A DNA stretch of 59,005 nt from Promethearchaeota archaeon (GTDB lineage: Archaea > Asgardarchaeota > Lokiarchaeia > Helarchaeales > RDOG01): positions 1 to 59,005 of the forward strand of contig RDOG01000023.1 in assembly GCA_011365055.1 (NCBI GenBank). Direction: 5' to 3'. The notes beneath the pieces are model-generated. The model was not told the origin of the DNA. It did not search any database and saw only the letters and a program-made list of their open reading frames with translations. The first letter of the stretch is position 1. Every line of letters begins with the position of its first letter. A program made the position numbers and the translations under genes. Positions 45,984-54,468 of the stretch are shown here, one piece after another.

Positions 45984-48467
45984 TTAGACCTTCCCAAACC
46001 ATTCTTCAAAAATCTTACGTATTTTTTGGTCAATTTTATCAAAGAAAATCAAGTATTCTGCTCGAACTTCATCTTGAAATTCGGTTATTTCGATTTTTCT
46101 TAATCCAAATAATTCAGAGAGTTTTTCTATAAATATTTCATACTCGCGCGGTTCTAAATTTGAAAAAGCTTTTCTCATCGCAGGCAAGATTGCAGTAAAA
46201 ATTTTCCAGTTTACATGTTCTATAACTTCTGAAAGTAATGAAATTATTGATTCATTAAATAAAATTTTTGATTGGCAAGTCGTTATTAGCCCATGGATGT
46301 AATTACCGATTCTTATTTTAATTTTATCTTCACTTTTCAAATAATCGTATATAGTTTCTTGGATATCTTCTATTTTAATAAAATTCATTAAATGAAGTAT
46401 CCCTATACAAGATCCTCTTATAAAATCATTTTCAGATGCACTATAGCAAGTCTTCAAACTTTCTTTAAACACAGTTAGATCGATATTTATCTTAGTGAGG
46501 GTTAACAAAAAATTAGTCATGTTTTTTATTTGAAGCACAAAATCGTCTTGCATTTCCTCAGGTGGATTTGAATAATTTGGAATCAGGAAACAACAAGCAA
46601 AATAACAACGCTGAATTAATTTTTGGATGAGGGGAATGTTTCCTTTTTGGCTTACCAAGACAAGCATGTACTGATGGATGAGAATTAAATTATTCAAACC
46701 ACGAGAAACTGAGATAAATTGATCATCTTTTTCGATTGAATCCTCACAAACTTCAAATAAATCTATAAATTGTTGATTAAATCCCATTACCAATGTTTGA
46801 AATAAATTATTAGAAATTTGTTCAAAATTCTTGATATTTTTCTTCGATTCCTCAATTATTTTGTTTTTACTTGCTTCTTCAATTGTTGAACCTAAAATAC
46901 TTAACTCGACAAGTTCCCTATCTACATTAGGTGACCAATTAAACACCCAAATCTCTGTAAAAATCCCCGTGACTCCTTTTAATATATTTGGACCACTTAC
47001 GTTCTCTAATATATTTAAATCTAAATATTTAAGCTGCCAAAAAAATTCAGAAAATTTGATATCTTTCTCTTCTCTTAAATTTAAACAGAATTTTTGCTGC
47101 CGTTCTTCTAAATTAATTCCAAAGGATTCTAATTTAAGGTAAAAATCTTCTTGAAGTGGTAATCTGGCAATTTTTTTAGTGACCTTACCAACTTCATATC
47201 CTACTAATCTATTTTGAAGGAAATATTCTAAATAAGTACCCTCGACTATAGGATTACCTTTAATTAAAGTCATATAAATTGAGTCAACGATATCCTTGAT
47301 GATAGGTACCTCACGTCTTCTTAACATGGCAAGGAGTTTTGCGCCTTCAAAAGTATAAATAGTGTCTGCTAAAGATATGATATACCCGCGTTTTCTAGCC
47401 ATGTGAAAGACATCAGTTATTACATCAATTGCTGTTAAATCAAACACATTTTTGGTATTAGCTATAAATTTTTGCCAAATGGTTTCATAATAATATGGAC
47501 CTTGATTTCCCGCACCATATCCCGAGGTTTTACTGACACGGAAATAAGAATAAGGGATTAAAGAATTTAATAAACCCTCACTTATTAGATCAATTTTTTT
47601 TGGACTAGAACTTGGAAGTGCTATTGAGTGAACCCCTCCAGTAATGACCATTATATCTTTATTTTTCAAATTATACTGTTTTTTAAATTCTTCTATCTTA
47701 TACTTCATATAAGATTCTCTGAGAATTGTTCCATCTTTTTCTAGAAATTCGTTTGATAGCCCCTCTCGAATTAAGGAACAAAAAGTTAGGATGGATTCTC
47801 TAAACTCCTCCATATCATCCATTTCAATTCTAATTTCAAATAATGTGTCCCAAGTTTCGTGGAAATTTTCAAAATCAAACACTTGAGCTAATTTCTGATA
47901 AAAATCACTTGCTTGGTAGCGAACGTGAGTTTGTTCATAAGGTTGATATATTCTTTCTGGATCTTCAACTAAATAGGGAATTAAAGCGGTCAGTGGTAGG
48001 TCAATAAAATGAATTGGTATTTTTTTGTTCATACATTCTTTTAAGGCTATCAATTCAGGAGAATAAGATACAAATGGATAAAAAACCCGATATTTTGCAG
48101 GAACAGATTCATCTGGACTTAATATGCCATTAAATCCGAATTTATTTTCATCATCAATATAAATTGAAATTATTGCGATTGGTGGTCTTGTATCTTGGGC
48201 AATTATATAAGGTATTAAATGTTCTGCTAAAGCAGGCCCTTCAACTAAGACTAATTTCGGCTTGAATTTTTCAATACATTTTTTTATAAGGATAGATGAA
48301 CCAGGGGAATGGTGTTTAACAGGAATATACTTAATTTCGGAGGATATTACATTAGATAATTGGGTTTTTATTTTATTCAAATCATACTTTAATTCTTTAC
48401 CAATTTCAAAAAGAATTTCTTTTAAATATCTATTCCCTTTAGAATCCGTTTCACCCAAGTTATTCAT
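45984..48467 (-). CDS. DUF5682 family protein (TIKI/EreA-like superfamily)
   Basis: The 827-residue protein has the N-terminal family core: YIPVKHHSPGSSILIKKCIE, KLVLVEGPALAEHLIPY, TRPPIAIISIY and later ITGGVHSIALP. Paired His/Glu (HHS, EGP, GGVH) form the presumed metal site of the TIKI/ChaN/erythromycin-esterase group, a hydrolase fold. The C-terminal 450 residues are helical. In bacteria I recall this gene next to MoxR, vWA and SWIM genes, as here. Possible activity is proteolytic or hydrolytic, but no function is proven. Confidence 0.85.
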   Translation of the reverse strand: MNNLGETDSKGNRYLKEILFEIGKELKYDLNKIKTQLSNVISSEIKYIPVKHHSPGSSILIKKCIEKFKPKLVLVEGPALAEHLIPYIIAQDTRPPIAIISIYIDDENKFGFNGILSPDESVPAKYRVFYPFVSYSPELIALKECMNKKIPIHFIDLPLTALIPYLVEDPERIYQPYEQTHVRYQASDFYQKLAQVFDFENFHETWDTLFEIRIEMDDMEEFRESILTFCSLIREGLSNEFLEKDGTILRESYMKYKIEEFKKQYNLKNKDIMVITGGVHSIALPSSSPKKIDLISEGLLNSLIPYSYFRVSKTSGYGAGNQGPYYYETIWQKFIANTKNVFDLTAIDVITDVFHMARKRGYIISLADTIYTFEGAKLLAMLRRREVPIIKDIVDSIYMTLIKGNPIVEGTYLEYFLQNRLVGYEVGKVTKKIARLPLQEDFYLKLESFGINLEERQQKFCLNLREEKDIKFSEFFWQLKYLDLNILENVSGPNILKGVTGIFTEIWVFNWSPNVDRELVELSILGSTIEEASKNKIIEESKKNIKNFEQISNNLFQTLVMGFNQQFIDLFEVCEDSIEKDDQFISVSRGLNNLILIHQYMLVLVSQKGNIPLIQKLIQRCYFACCFLIPNYSNPPEEMQDDFVLQIKNMTNFLLTLTKINIDLTVFKESLKTCYSASENDFIRGSCIGILHLMNFIKIEDIQETIYDYLKSEDKIKIRIGNYIHGLITTCQSKILFNESIISLLSEVIEHVNWKIFTAILPAMRKAFSNLEPREYEIFIEKLSELFGLRKIEITEFQDEVRAEYLIFFDKIDQKIRKIFEEWFGKV

Positions 48468-48491
48468 TTCCTCAGAATTATTTTCTAATAA

Positions 48492-49712
48492 TTACATGTA
48501 AGTCCGAAAGGCTTCATGAAAATCTCTCCAAGTATTTGATCTTGTGCTTCTAGCTTTTATAATTAGATCAAAATATTCTCGAAGCTTGGATAAATTCTCC
48601 TTATCGTTCTTCACGACTGCATCTATTAAATTCATTGCGATAAATCGAGGTTCGATTTGTTCTTTTCCAAAGAATTTGGCATAAATTCCACTATCGCAAA
48701 GCAATGAAATTTCTTCGGACGTAGACATTACAGTAGATAAGGGAGTGAACCTTCCTCCTTCTACACCCTTGCCAGTCCTTAGCTCTTGGAAAACCGTGAC
48801 TAATAGGTCTAACGTGTCCTCCGGTATCTGAATCTTAAACCCGATTTTAGATAATAAATCTGTTGTTCTCGATAGTACTATTTTTTTTTCTAATTCTTTA
48901 TCATCAATCACCGGAACGTAGATGAAATTAAACCGACGCTTCAATGCTGCGCTCATTTCATTTACTCCTCGATCCCTATCATTTGCAGTAGCAATGACGT
49001 TGAAACCTGGTATTGCATATATCAAATATTCCGATCCGAGTTCTGGAATCGGAACTACCTTTTCAGATAAGATTGATATCATACTATCTTGGATTTCCTG
49101 TGGACAGCGAGTTAATTCTTCAAATCTCAGAATTTTACCCTCCCTCATACTATTAATTGTAGGTGAAGAGACTAAAGATCTTGGACTTGGTCCCTCGGAC
49201 ACTAATAACGCATAATTCCATGAATAACGAATTTGATCCTCAGTTGTTCCTGCTGTTCCTTGTATCAAGTAAGTAGAAACTCCGCAAATTGCTGCACTTA
49301 AGTGTTCAGATAGCCAGGATTTTGCAGTTCCAGGTTCCCCAATTAGCATTAAAGCACGTTCACTTGCAAGAGTGACTATTGCTTTTTGAAGCAAGTTTCT
49401 ATCTCCGAAAAACTTTGTACTAATGGAAATCTCCTTCTTTGAACCATTTACATTGTATTTGAATTTTTCATCTGAACCATTGATAAAAATCTCTACCATT
49501 TTAGGCGATAACATCCAATTGGGTGGTTTAGGATAGGTATCATTTTGAATTAAGCCAATTAATTCTTCCTTGTGAAGTTCTTCAGCGGGTGCTCGGATTT
49601 TAATCTCCTTATTGGTCGTTTTGGAATTCGAGTTATGCTCTTTTTCTAAATTTGTTTTAGAAGTTGCTTCCGCTTCAACTTTTTTCTTAATTGATGTTTT
49701 CTTTTTAGGCAT
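48492..49712 (-). CDS. MoxR-family AAA+ ATPase
   Basis: Walker A is LIGEPGTAKSWLSEH (about residues 133-147); the Walker B region reads ILRFEELTRCP, with Phe where the usual Asp stands before Glu. IATANDRDRG is sensor 1 and MSAALKRRF carries the arginine finger. A lysine-rich N-terminal tail precedes APAEELHKEELIGLI and PKPPNWMLSPKMVEIF, which I recall from MoxR proteins of DUF5682 operons. It should form a hexameric ring that remodels partner complexes together with vWA and DUF5682. ATG 49712 is used; GTG 49721 is possible. Confidence 0.9.
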   Translation of the reverse strand: MPKKKTSIKKKVEAEATSKTNLEKEHNSNSKTTNKEIKIRAPAEELHKEELIGLIQNDTYPKPPNWMLSPKMVEIFINGSDEKFKYNVNGSKKEISISTKFFGDRNLLQKAIVTLASERALMLIGEPGTAKSWLSEHLSAAICGVSTYLIQGTAGTTEDQIRYSWNYALLVSEGPSPRSLVSSPTINSMREGKILRFEELTRCPQEIQDSMISILSEKVVPIPELGSEYLIYAIPGFNVIATANDRDRGVNEMSAALKRRFNFIYVPVIDDKELEKKIVLSRTTDLLSKIGFKIQIPEDTLDLLVTVFQELRTGKGVEGGRFTPLSTVMSTSEEISLLCDSGIYAKFFGKEQIEPRFIAMNLIDAVVKNDKENLSKLREYFDLIIKARSTRSNTWRDFHEAFRTYM

Positions 49713-49750
49713 TTTTTTCACGCTATTTTCTTATTAATTATAATAAATCA

Positions 49751-50899
49751 TCATTTTTTGTATAATTCTTTTAAAATTTCACGATTATCTATAAAATGAT
49801 CCCCCATAAGTACGGGAAAACTCTCATTTGTTCCATCAAACAAACCTAAAGGATATAAACCTAATTTTCCCTTTTCAAGAATCAATTTTCCAAACATTCC
49901 AAATATTTTCGTCTTATTTTTTGCGTTCTCTTTTAGCGATTCAATCAAATTTTGATTAATGACTTTATCTTGAATCTTGATGTATATTGGAAAATCTTTA
50001 GAATGCTCTGTTGCAAAGATTATAGAGGTTGTTTTTGATTCATCCTCTCCAGTTATTTTAAAATCCAATATTTGAACATTTTTAATGTAGATATAATCAA
50101 CAAAATTTGCCGTAATATCAAAAGGAGTTATTTCTCGTTTATTTATTTTGTTAAGAATCTCTTTTGAGGAAAAATGATAATCTCCTAAATATTCAATTGG
50201 AAAAGGGTCTTTATTATGACCTACTATTGGCTTCAGAAACTTGATTTTCGTTTTTTGATCACCCATCAAACGGATAATACAATCAGTCTCTGAACAAGGG
50301 AGATTTTCTACTTGAATATCCCTAAAAAATAATCCATTTATTGAAGAAGCCGGCTGAGAATTAGATAATGATAACGATAATAGTAATTCTGGTTGTATAC
50401 CTCCTTTTGGAGGTTGCATCAAGCTCCATTTATATATCTTACCTTTATTTTTTCCCTCAATAGCAATGAAGTAAAAAATAAATCCAAACATAACGCCTTC
50501 CAAAGATACTTTTTCTACTCCAATTAAGCGCAACTTTACTTCTTTTATAAGGTTAAATTCTTCTACTTTTCCAAGTAATTTATCATATAGGGCATGTTCT
50601 TTAGCTTTAGAGAGATCTAAATTTAAAAATGCTCGACATAAAAGCCAACAATTACTGAGAAAGAAGATATATCGATTAATATTAAATGCCTTGCTTCTAT
50701 CTAAAAATCTTTTTAATTCAATATGTAAATATCTTAACGAAGTGGCAAGACGAAAAGCTTTAACTTTGGAAGCATTTTGAAGAAATAGTTCTATCTGTTT
50801 AATGCTATCCATCGTCACTAAATTAAGCCCATTATAGGTCAGATTTTCGACAAAAGACTTGACTTCTTCTGATATTCTCTCTAATTGAACCGATGACAT
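49751..50899 (-). CDS. Unknown component of the MoxR operon (382 aa)
   Basis: I do not recognise the family. The N-terminal 110 residues are helical (LQNASKVKAFRLATSLRYLH, then NRYIFFLSNCWLLCRAFL). Residues about 120-380 are beta-rich, with KIKFLKPIVGHNKDPFPIEY and a C-terminal strand-rich part (FGMFGKLILEKGKLGLYPLG) that resembles an OB-fold. Start ATG shares one base with the previous stop (TAATG), so it is translated in a coupled way. It lies between the SWIM gene cluster and MoxR, the place of a helper or adaptor. Confidence 0.65.
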   Translation of the reverse strand: MSSVQLERISEEVKSFVENLTYNGLNLVTMDSIKQIELFLQNASKVKAFRLATSLRYLHIELKRFLDRSKAFNINRYIFFLSNCWLLCRAFLNLDLSKAKEHALYDKLLGKVEEFNLIKEVKLRLIGVEKVSLEGVMFGFIFYFIAIEGKNKGKIYKWSLMQPPKGGIQPELLLSLSLSNSQPASSINGLFFRDIQVENLPCSETDCIIRLMGDQKTKIKFLKPIVGHNKDPFPIEYLGDYHFSSKEILNKINKREITPFDITANFVDYIYIKNVQILDFKITGEDESKTTSIIFATEHSKDFPIYIKIQDKVINQNLIESLKENAKNKTKIFGMFGKLILEKGKLGLYPLGLFDGTNESFPVLMGDHFIDNREILKELYKK

Positions 50900-51246
50900 T
50901 AATCTAAATCCTCGTCCTTCAAATTCCTCTTGATTAATTCGATTGTTGACACATTTTCAAATAATCTAGTCCCTAATATAATATCGAGGGCGTTTTCTGC
51001 TAGACTTTTTTTAAGTTCTGGTGTTCTAATTCCGGAATTTAATTGATCAAGTGAATGAATGAATTTATTTAATAATTCTACTATTAAATTTAGATTCAAT
51101 TCATACATTTTTTCCTTTAACTTGACAATTACAGAATAACTTTCTTGATTAATGCTTTGAATTCCTTTAATTAGCAGATTGTTTAATTTTGCTTTAACGA
51201 CTTCGAATATTTCAAAAACTTCCTCAGTTTGTTCAGTAATAGTGAT
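50899..51246 (-). CDS. Small helical protein of the MoxR operon; probable AUC start
   Basis: An AGGAGG at 51259-51254, directly after the SWIM stop, is followed seven bases later by ATC (51246-51244), in frame with the residues TITEQTEEVFEIFEVVKAKL and the rest. Using this AUC gives 115 residues; the first ATG (51108) would lose 46 residues and has no site. The protein is wholly helical (KLNNLLIKGIQSINQES, LNLIVELLNKFIHSLDQL), likely a coiled-coil adaptor. It overlaps the next gene by one base. Confidence 0.6.
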   Translation of the reverse strand: MTITEQTEEVFEIFEVVKAKLNNLLIKGIQSINQESYSVIVKLKEKMYELNLNLIVELLNKFIHSLDQLNSGIRTPELKKSLAENALDIILGTRLFENVSTIELIKRNLKDEDLD

Positions 51247-51257
51247 ATAATATCCTC

Positions 51258-51821
51258 CTAAAACGCCATAAAATCCTCAGGAAATATTTCAACAGGACGC
51301 CACTCTATTTTACCTTCTAACGCATTTTTATTTCTTAGAAATATTGCTGTTGCTTCTATTTTCTCGAGTTTAGGTTTAAAGTTTACCGAATTTTTAACCC
51401 ATTGTATCAAATCTTTTTGATTTGATAGTCCTTGTTTAATTGTAGCAATCAAAGCTAAAATCATATGCTTGCATATTCGACCTTTTAATCCCCCACATGG
51501 GTGAAGATTTTGCGTCCCATAGAAAAAAGAACCGTCCAACTTTAAAGATATGGCATATTCCAAGTTTTCTGGATGTGATTGAGACTTTATTGCCGCTTTA
51601 AGACCCTCATCCGTCTTATCAATATATAAAAGATTTCGTTCTCTCTTAAACATACTAATTCCTTTATCAATTTTATGCGTTATTGGTAATGCCGAGTCAG
51701 GAATTGAATTTTTCAAGTTCATAACAAAATTAAGTATATCTATATCTATTTGTCCTATACTCATAATGTTCATAATCTCTATTTTTATCATCAAGTTTTC
51801 TAAGTCTTCAATGATTACCAT
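51258..51821 (-). CDS. SWIM zinc-finger protein of the MoxR system
   Basis: The 187-residue protein has the SWIM-type motif HPCGGLKGRICKHMILALI (about residues 106-124; C...CxH), usual in the SWIM subunit of MoxR/DUF5682/vWA operons. The N-terminus (INIMSIGQIDIDIL-type helices, VIIEDLENLMIKIEI) is helical. The last 17 residues, IEWRPVEIFPEDFMAF, are almost the same as the end of the LRR protein upstream. SD AAGAGGG precedes ATG 51821. Its role may be DNA, RNA or protein binding. It is shorter than typical bacterial versions. Confidence 0.75.
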   Translation of the reverse strand: MVIIEDLENLMIKIEIMNIMSIGQIDIDILNFVMNLKNSIPDSALPITHKIDKGISMFKRERNLLYIDKTDEGLKAAIKSQSHPENLEYAISLKLDGSFFYGTQNLHPCGGLKGRICKHMILALIATIKQGLSNQKDLIQWVKNSVNFKPKLEKIEATAIFLRNKNALEGKIEWRPVEIFPEDFMAF

Positions 51822-51909
51822 TGAATTCCCTCTTACTTGTAAGGATGTATCTTTTTTGCAAACCTATATTAAAAAAATATAATAAAAATTCCTATTATTG
51901 CAATAAAAA

Positions 51910-54435
51910 TTAAAAGGCAATTAAATCCTCAGGAAATAGATAAACGGGTCGCCATTCAATTTCCTTATTTAAGACCGGAGCCGGTTCAATGTCTTTTAAA
52001 TACAAAACATCCCTTCCATTAGGAATTTTAACTTCAAACGGTCCCATTGCAGAATTCAGAAATAATTCTTGATAATTCAATAAGAAATTATACATTGCCT
52101 TGACTTTAACTGTCGTTTTAATGGGAATGCCATGATAAATTATTCCAATCTGAGTGTTCGTGGCAGTAGCAGCGCAGTTTTTTGCTTTAAAATCCAATTG
52201 AACTTTATGATATTTCCTGGGTCTTTCAATAATTTCTAATTTCGTGTTACAATATGGACACATACTCAGACTTAAATCATCGCTCTGAATTTTCCAATCA
52301 TAACTAAATCGAAGTAATGTGGCATCGCAGTTTTTACACGCGTTTACTTTTTTTGATGCTGTTAATTTAACTTTTTGTCCTGGTGCCCCTAATATCAATT
52401 CTAAAAAATAATGAATGGAACCTCTTTGGTATTGAACTGTTCGATCTTGGGCAAACATAGTAACTTGGGAAAATCCTCCAAGTTTTCCCGCTTGAATTAT
52501 TTTCATTAAAGAAGCCAATCCTTGACCACTCACGACAAATTGTAAGGTTGAGTAACCTGGGAATGAATTTATTTCTGTTCCATCGGTAGTGAGTAATTTA
52601 AAATAATATCTTGCTGATTTCATGCTTCTATGGTAATCATAGAATTTAAAATAAACATTAGTCAAGGTATCTTTCGGTTTAAGAGGCTCTTGATAGTTTA
52701 AAATAGTTTCCAAGGATATTTTATTTATTATTTTTTTTCTTTTTGGTTTTTTAGTTGGCAAAATAGCTCCATCTCTTTTCGCTTTTTTTCTACAATATGA
52801 AATAATTTTTTTAATTTGTTTTTGATCAATCTCTCTTACTTTATTTCTTTCATATACCAAAGATTTTTCTTCTTTACTTTCAATATTATTATATTCAAGC
52901 CTTAATGTCCTTAATCCTTTTAGATTTTCCAGTCCTTTAATTTCTTTAATCTTATTCTCATGTAGGTACAATTTTTTAAGATTAACTAAATTATCTAACT
53001 CTCTTATCTCAGAAATTTGATTTCGAGTTAAATCTAATTCTTCAAGATTAATCAAATTAGTAATTTTTTTTATTTCAGATAGTATATTATGTTGAAGGTC
53101 TAAAATTCGCAATTCTAACAATTTATCCAATCCGTTTAAATCTGCCATATCCGCAATTTTATTATTATTAAGATACAATTCTAAGAGATTAGTGCATTTA
53201 TTTAATATATTTAGTTTCTTTAATTTATTATGACTTAAATTTAGATATGTTAAATTTGATAATTCATCCGAGCAAAAAATTTGGGAAATATTATTATCTT
53301 CAGCATTTAAAATTTTAAGGTATTTTTGGTCACCAAGATATAATGTTTCTATTTTCTTGTTACCACTAAGATAAAGTTCTTCAAGACTAGTAAAATATTG
53401 GAGATCTTTGACATCAGATATATAATTCATTTCAAGATTCATTATTTTCAACTGTTTCAAATTTTTTAATCCATTAATCTTATGAATGTGATTCTTTCCG
53501 ATGTCTAACTCTTCAAGGTGGTGTAAATTATCCAAATCTTTGATTTCAGCTAAATTATTTTCTGATAGTTTTAATGTTTGAAGTTGGGTTAGTTCGTTCA
53601 ATCCGTGAATTTGAGTTATTTTAGAGTTATTCAAGTTTAATTTCTTAAGGTTTTTAAATGCATATAGGTCAATTCCATCCAATTCATTATTGGATAGATT
53701 TAAATTTATTAATTTAGGAATCTTTTCTAAGCCATTAACATTTTTTAATTTATTTAAACTAAGATCCAAAGATTTTAGACTATTTAATTTATTTAATCCT
53801 TGAATTTTTTCTATTTCGTTTCCTCCTAGATTTAGCACTTCCAAATTTATTAGAGAATCTAACCCCTTAATCTCTTTTATTCCCGTACATAGAACAGATT
53901 CCATCTTTAAATGATTACCATCAAAATATAATTCCCTTAAATTTTTTAATTCTTCCAAAGCTTTAATCTCGGTTATTTGATTTCTACCAAGATCAAGTCT
54001 TTTTAATTTTTTCAAAGTATCTAGTCCTTTAATTTCATTTATAGAATTATCTCTTAAATTAAGAATCTTAAGATTTTTTAAATGCTCAATTCCCTCAATT
54101 TCTTTAATGTAATTACCATCAAGATGTAATTCTTGAAGGTTTGATAATTTATTTAAACCTTCAATCTTTTTAATGAAATTACCAGAGAGTTTTAATGTCT
54201 TTAAATTATTAAGGACTTCTAAACCACTGATTTCCCTTATTTTATGAAAACTAAGATCTAATTCAATTAAGTTTTTATTGTTTTCTAATCCCACGATATC
54301 TGAAATATAATAAATTTGTTTTTTTGATTTCATTTCCTCACTAATTTGATCATATAACCCATAATGCAATCTATCGTCTATTATTTCAATTTTAATTCCT
54401 TTAATTTCTATAAAATTATTACTAATTTTAATCAT
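51910..54435 (-). CDS. Leucine-rich-repeat protein with zinc ribbon and conserved tail
   Basis: Residues about 45-530 comprise some 21 LRRs of the SDS22/internalin type with a 22-residue period (LKNLKILNLRDNSINEIKGL and similar). A basic linker (ILPTKKPKRKKIINK) follows. The C-terminal 280 residues hold KFYDYHRSMKSARYYFKLL, a four-Cys zinc ribbon (CKNC about residue 691, CPYC about residue 715), and end EIEWRPVYLFPEDLIAF, nearly the same tail as the SWIM protein. GAGG abuts ATG 54435, and an AUU three codons in has better spacing, so the exact start is uncertain. The LRRs would recognise a protein or other target. Second large gene of the operon. Confidence 0.82.
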   Translation of the reverse strand: MIKISNNFIEIKGIKIEIIDDRLHYGLYDQISEEMKSKKQIYYISDIVGLENNKNLIELDLSFHKIREISGLEVLNNLKTLKLSGNFIKKIEGLNKLSNLQELHLDGNYIKEIEGIEHLKNLKILNLRDNSINEIKGLDTLKKLKRLDLGRNQITEIKALEELKNLRELYFDGNHLKMESVLCTGIKEIKGLDSLINLEVLNLGGNEIEKIQGLNKLNSLKSLDLSLNKLKNVNGLEKIPKLINLNLSNNELDGIDLYAFKNLKKLNLNNSKITQIHGLNELTQLQTLKLSENNLAEIKDLDNLHHLEELDIGKNHIHKINGLKNLKQLKIMNLEMNYISDVKDLQYFTSLEELYLSGNKKIETLYLGDQKYLKILNAEDNNISQIFCSDELSNLTYLNLSHNKLKKLNILNKCTNLLELYLNNNKIADMADLNGLDKLLELRILDLQHNILSEIKKITNLINLEELDLTRNQISEIRELDNLVNLKKLYLHENKIKEIKGLENLKGLRTLRLEYNNIESKEEKSLVYERNKVREIDQKQIKKIISYCRKKAKRDGAILPTKKPKRKKIINKISLETILNYQEPLKPKDTLTNVYFKFYDYHRSMKSARYYFKLLTTDGTEINSFPGYSTLQFVVSGQGLASLMKIIQAGKLGGFSQVTMFAQDRTVQYQRGSIHYFLELILGAPGQKVKLTASKKVNACKNCDATLLRFSYDWKIQSDDLSLSMCPYCNTKLEIIERPRKYHKVQLDFKAKNCAATATNTQIGIIYHGIPIKTTVKVKAMYNFLLNYQELFLNSAMGPFEVKIPNGRDVLYLKDIEPAPVLNKEIEWRPVYLFPEDLIAF

Positions 54436-54468
54436 CCTCTTTGTATTTTGCTCTCTCTTATTAAAAAT

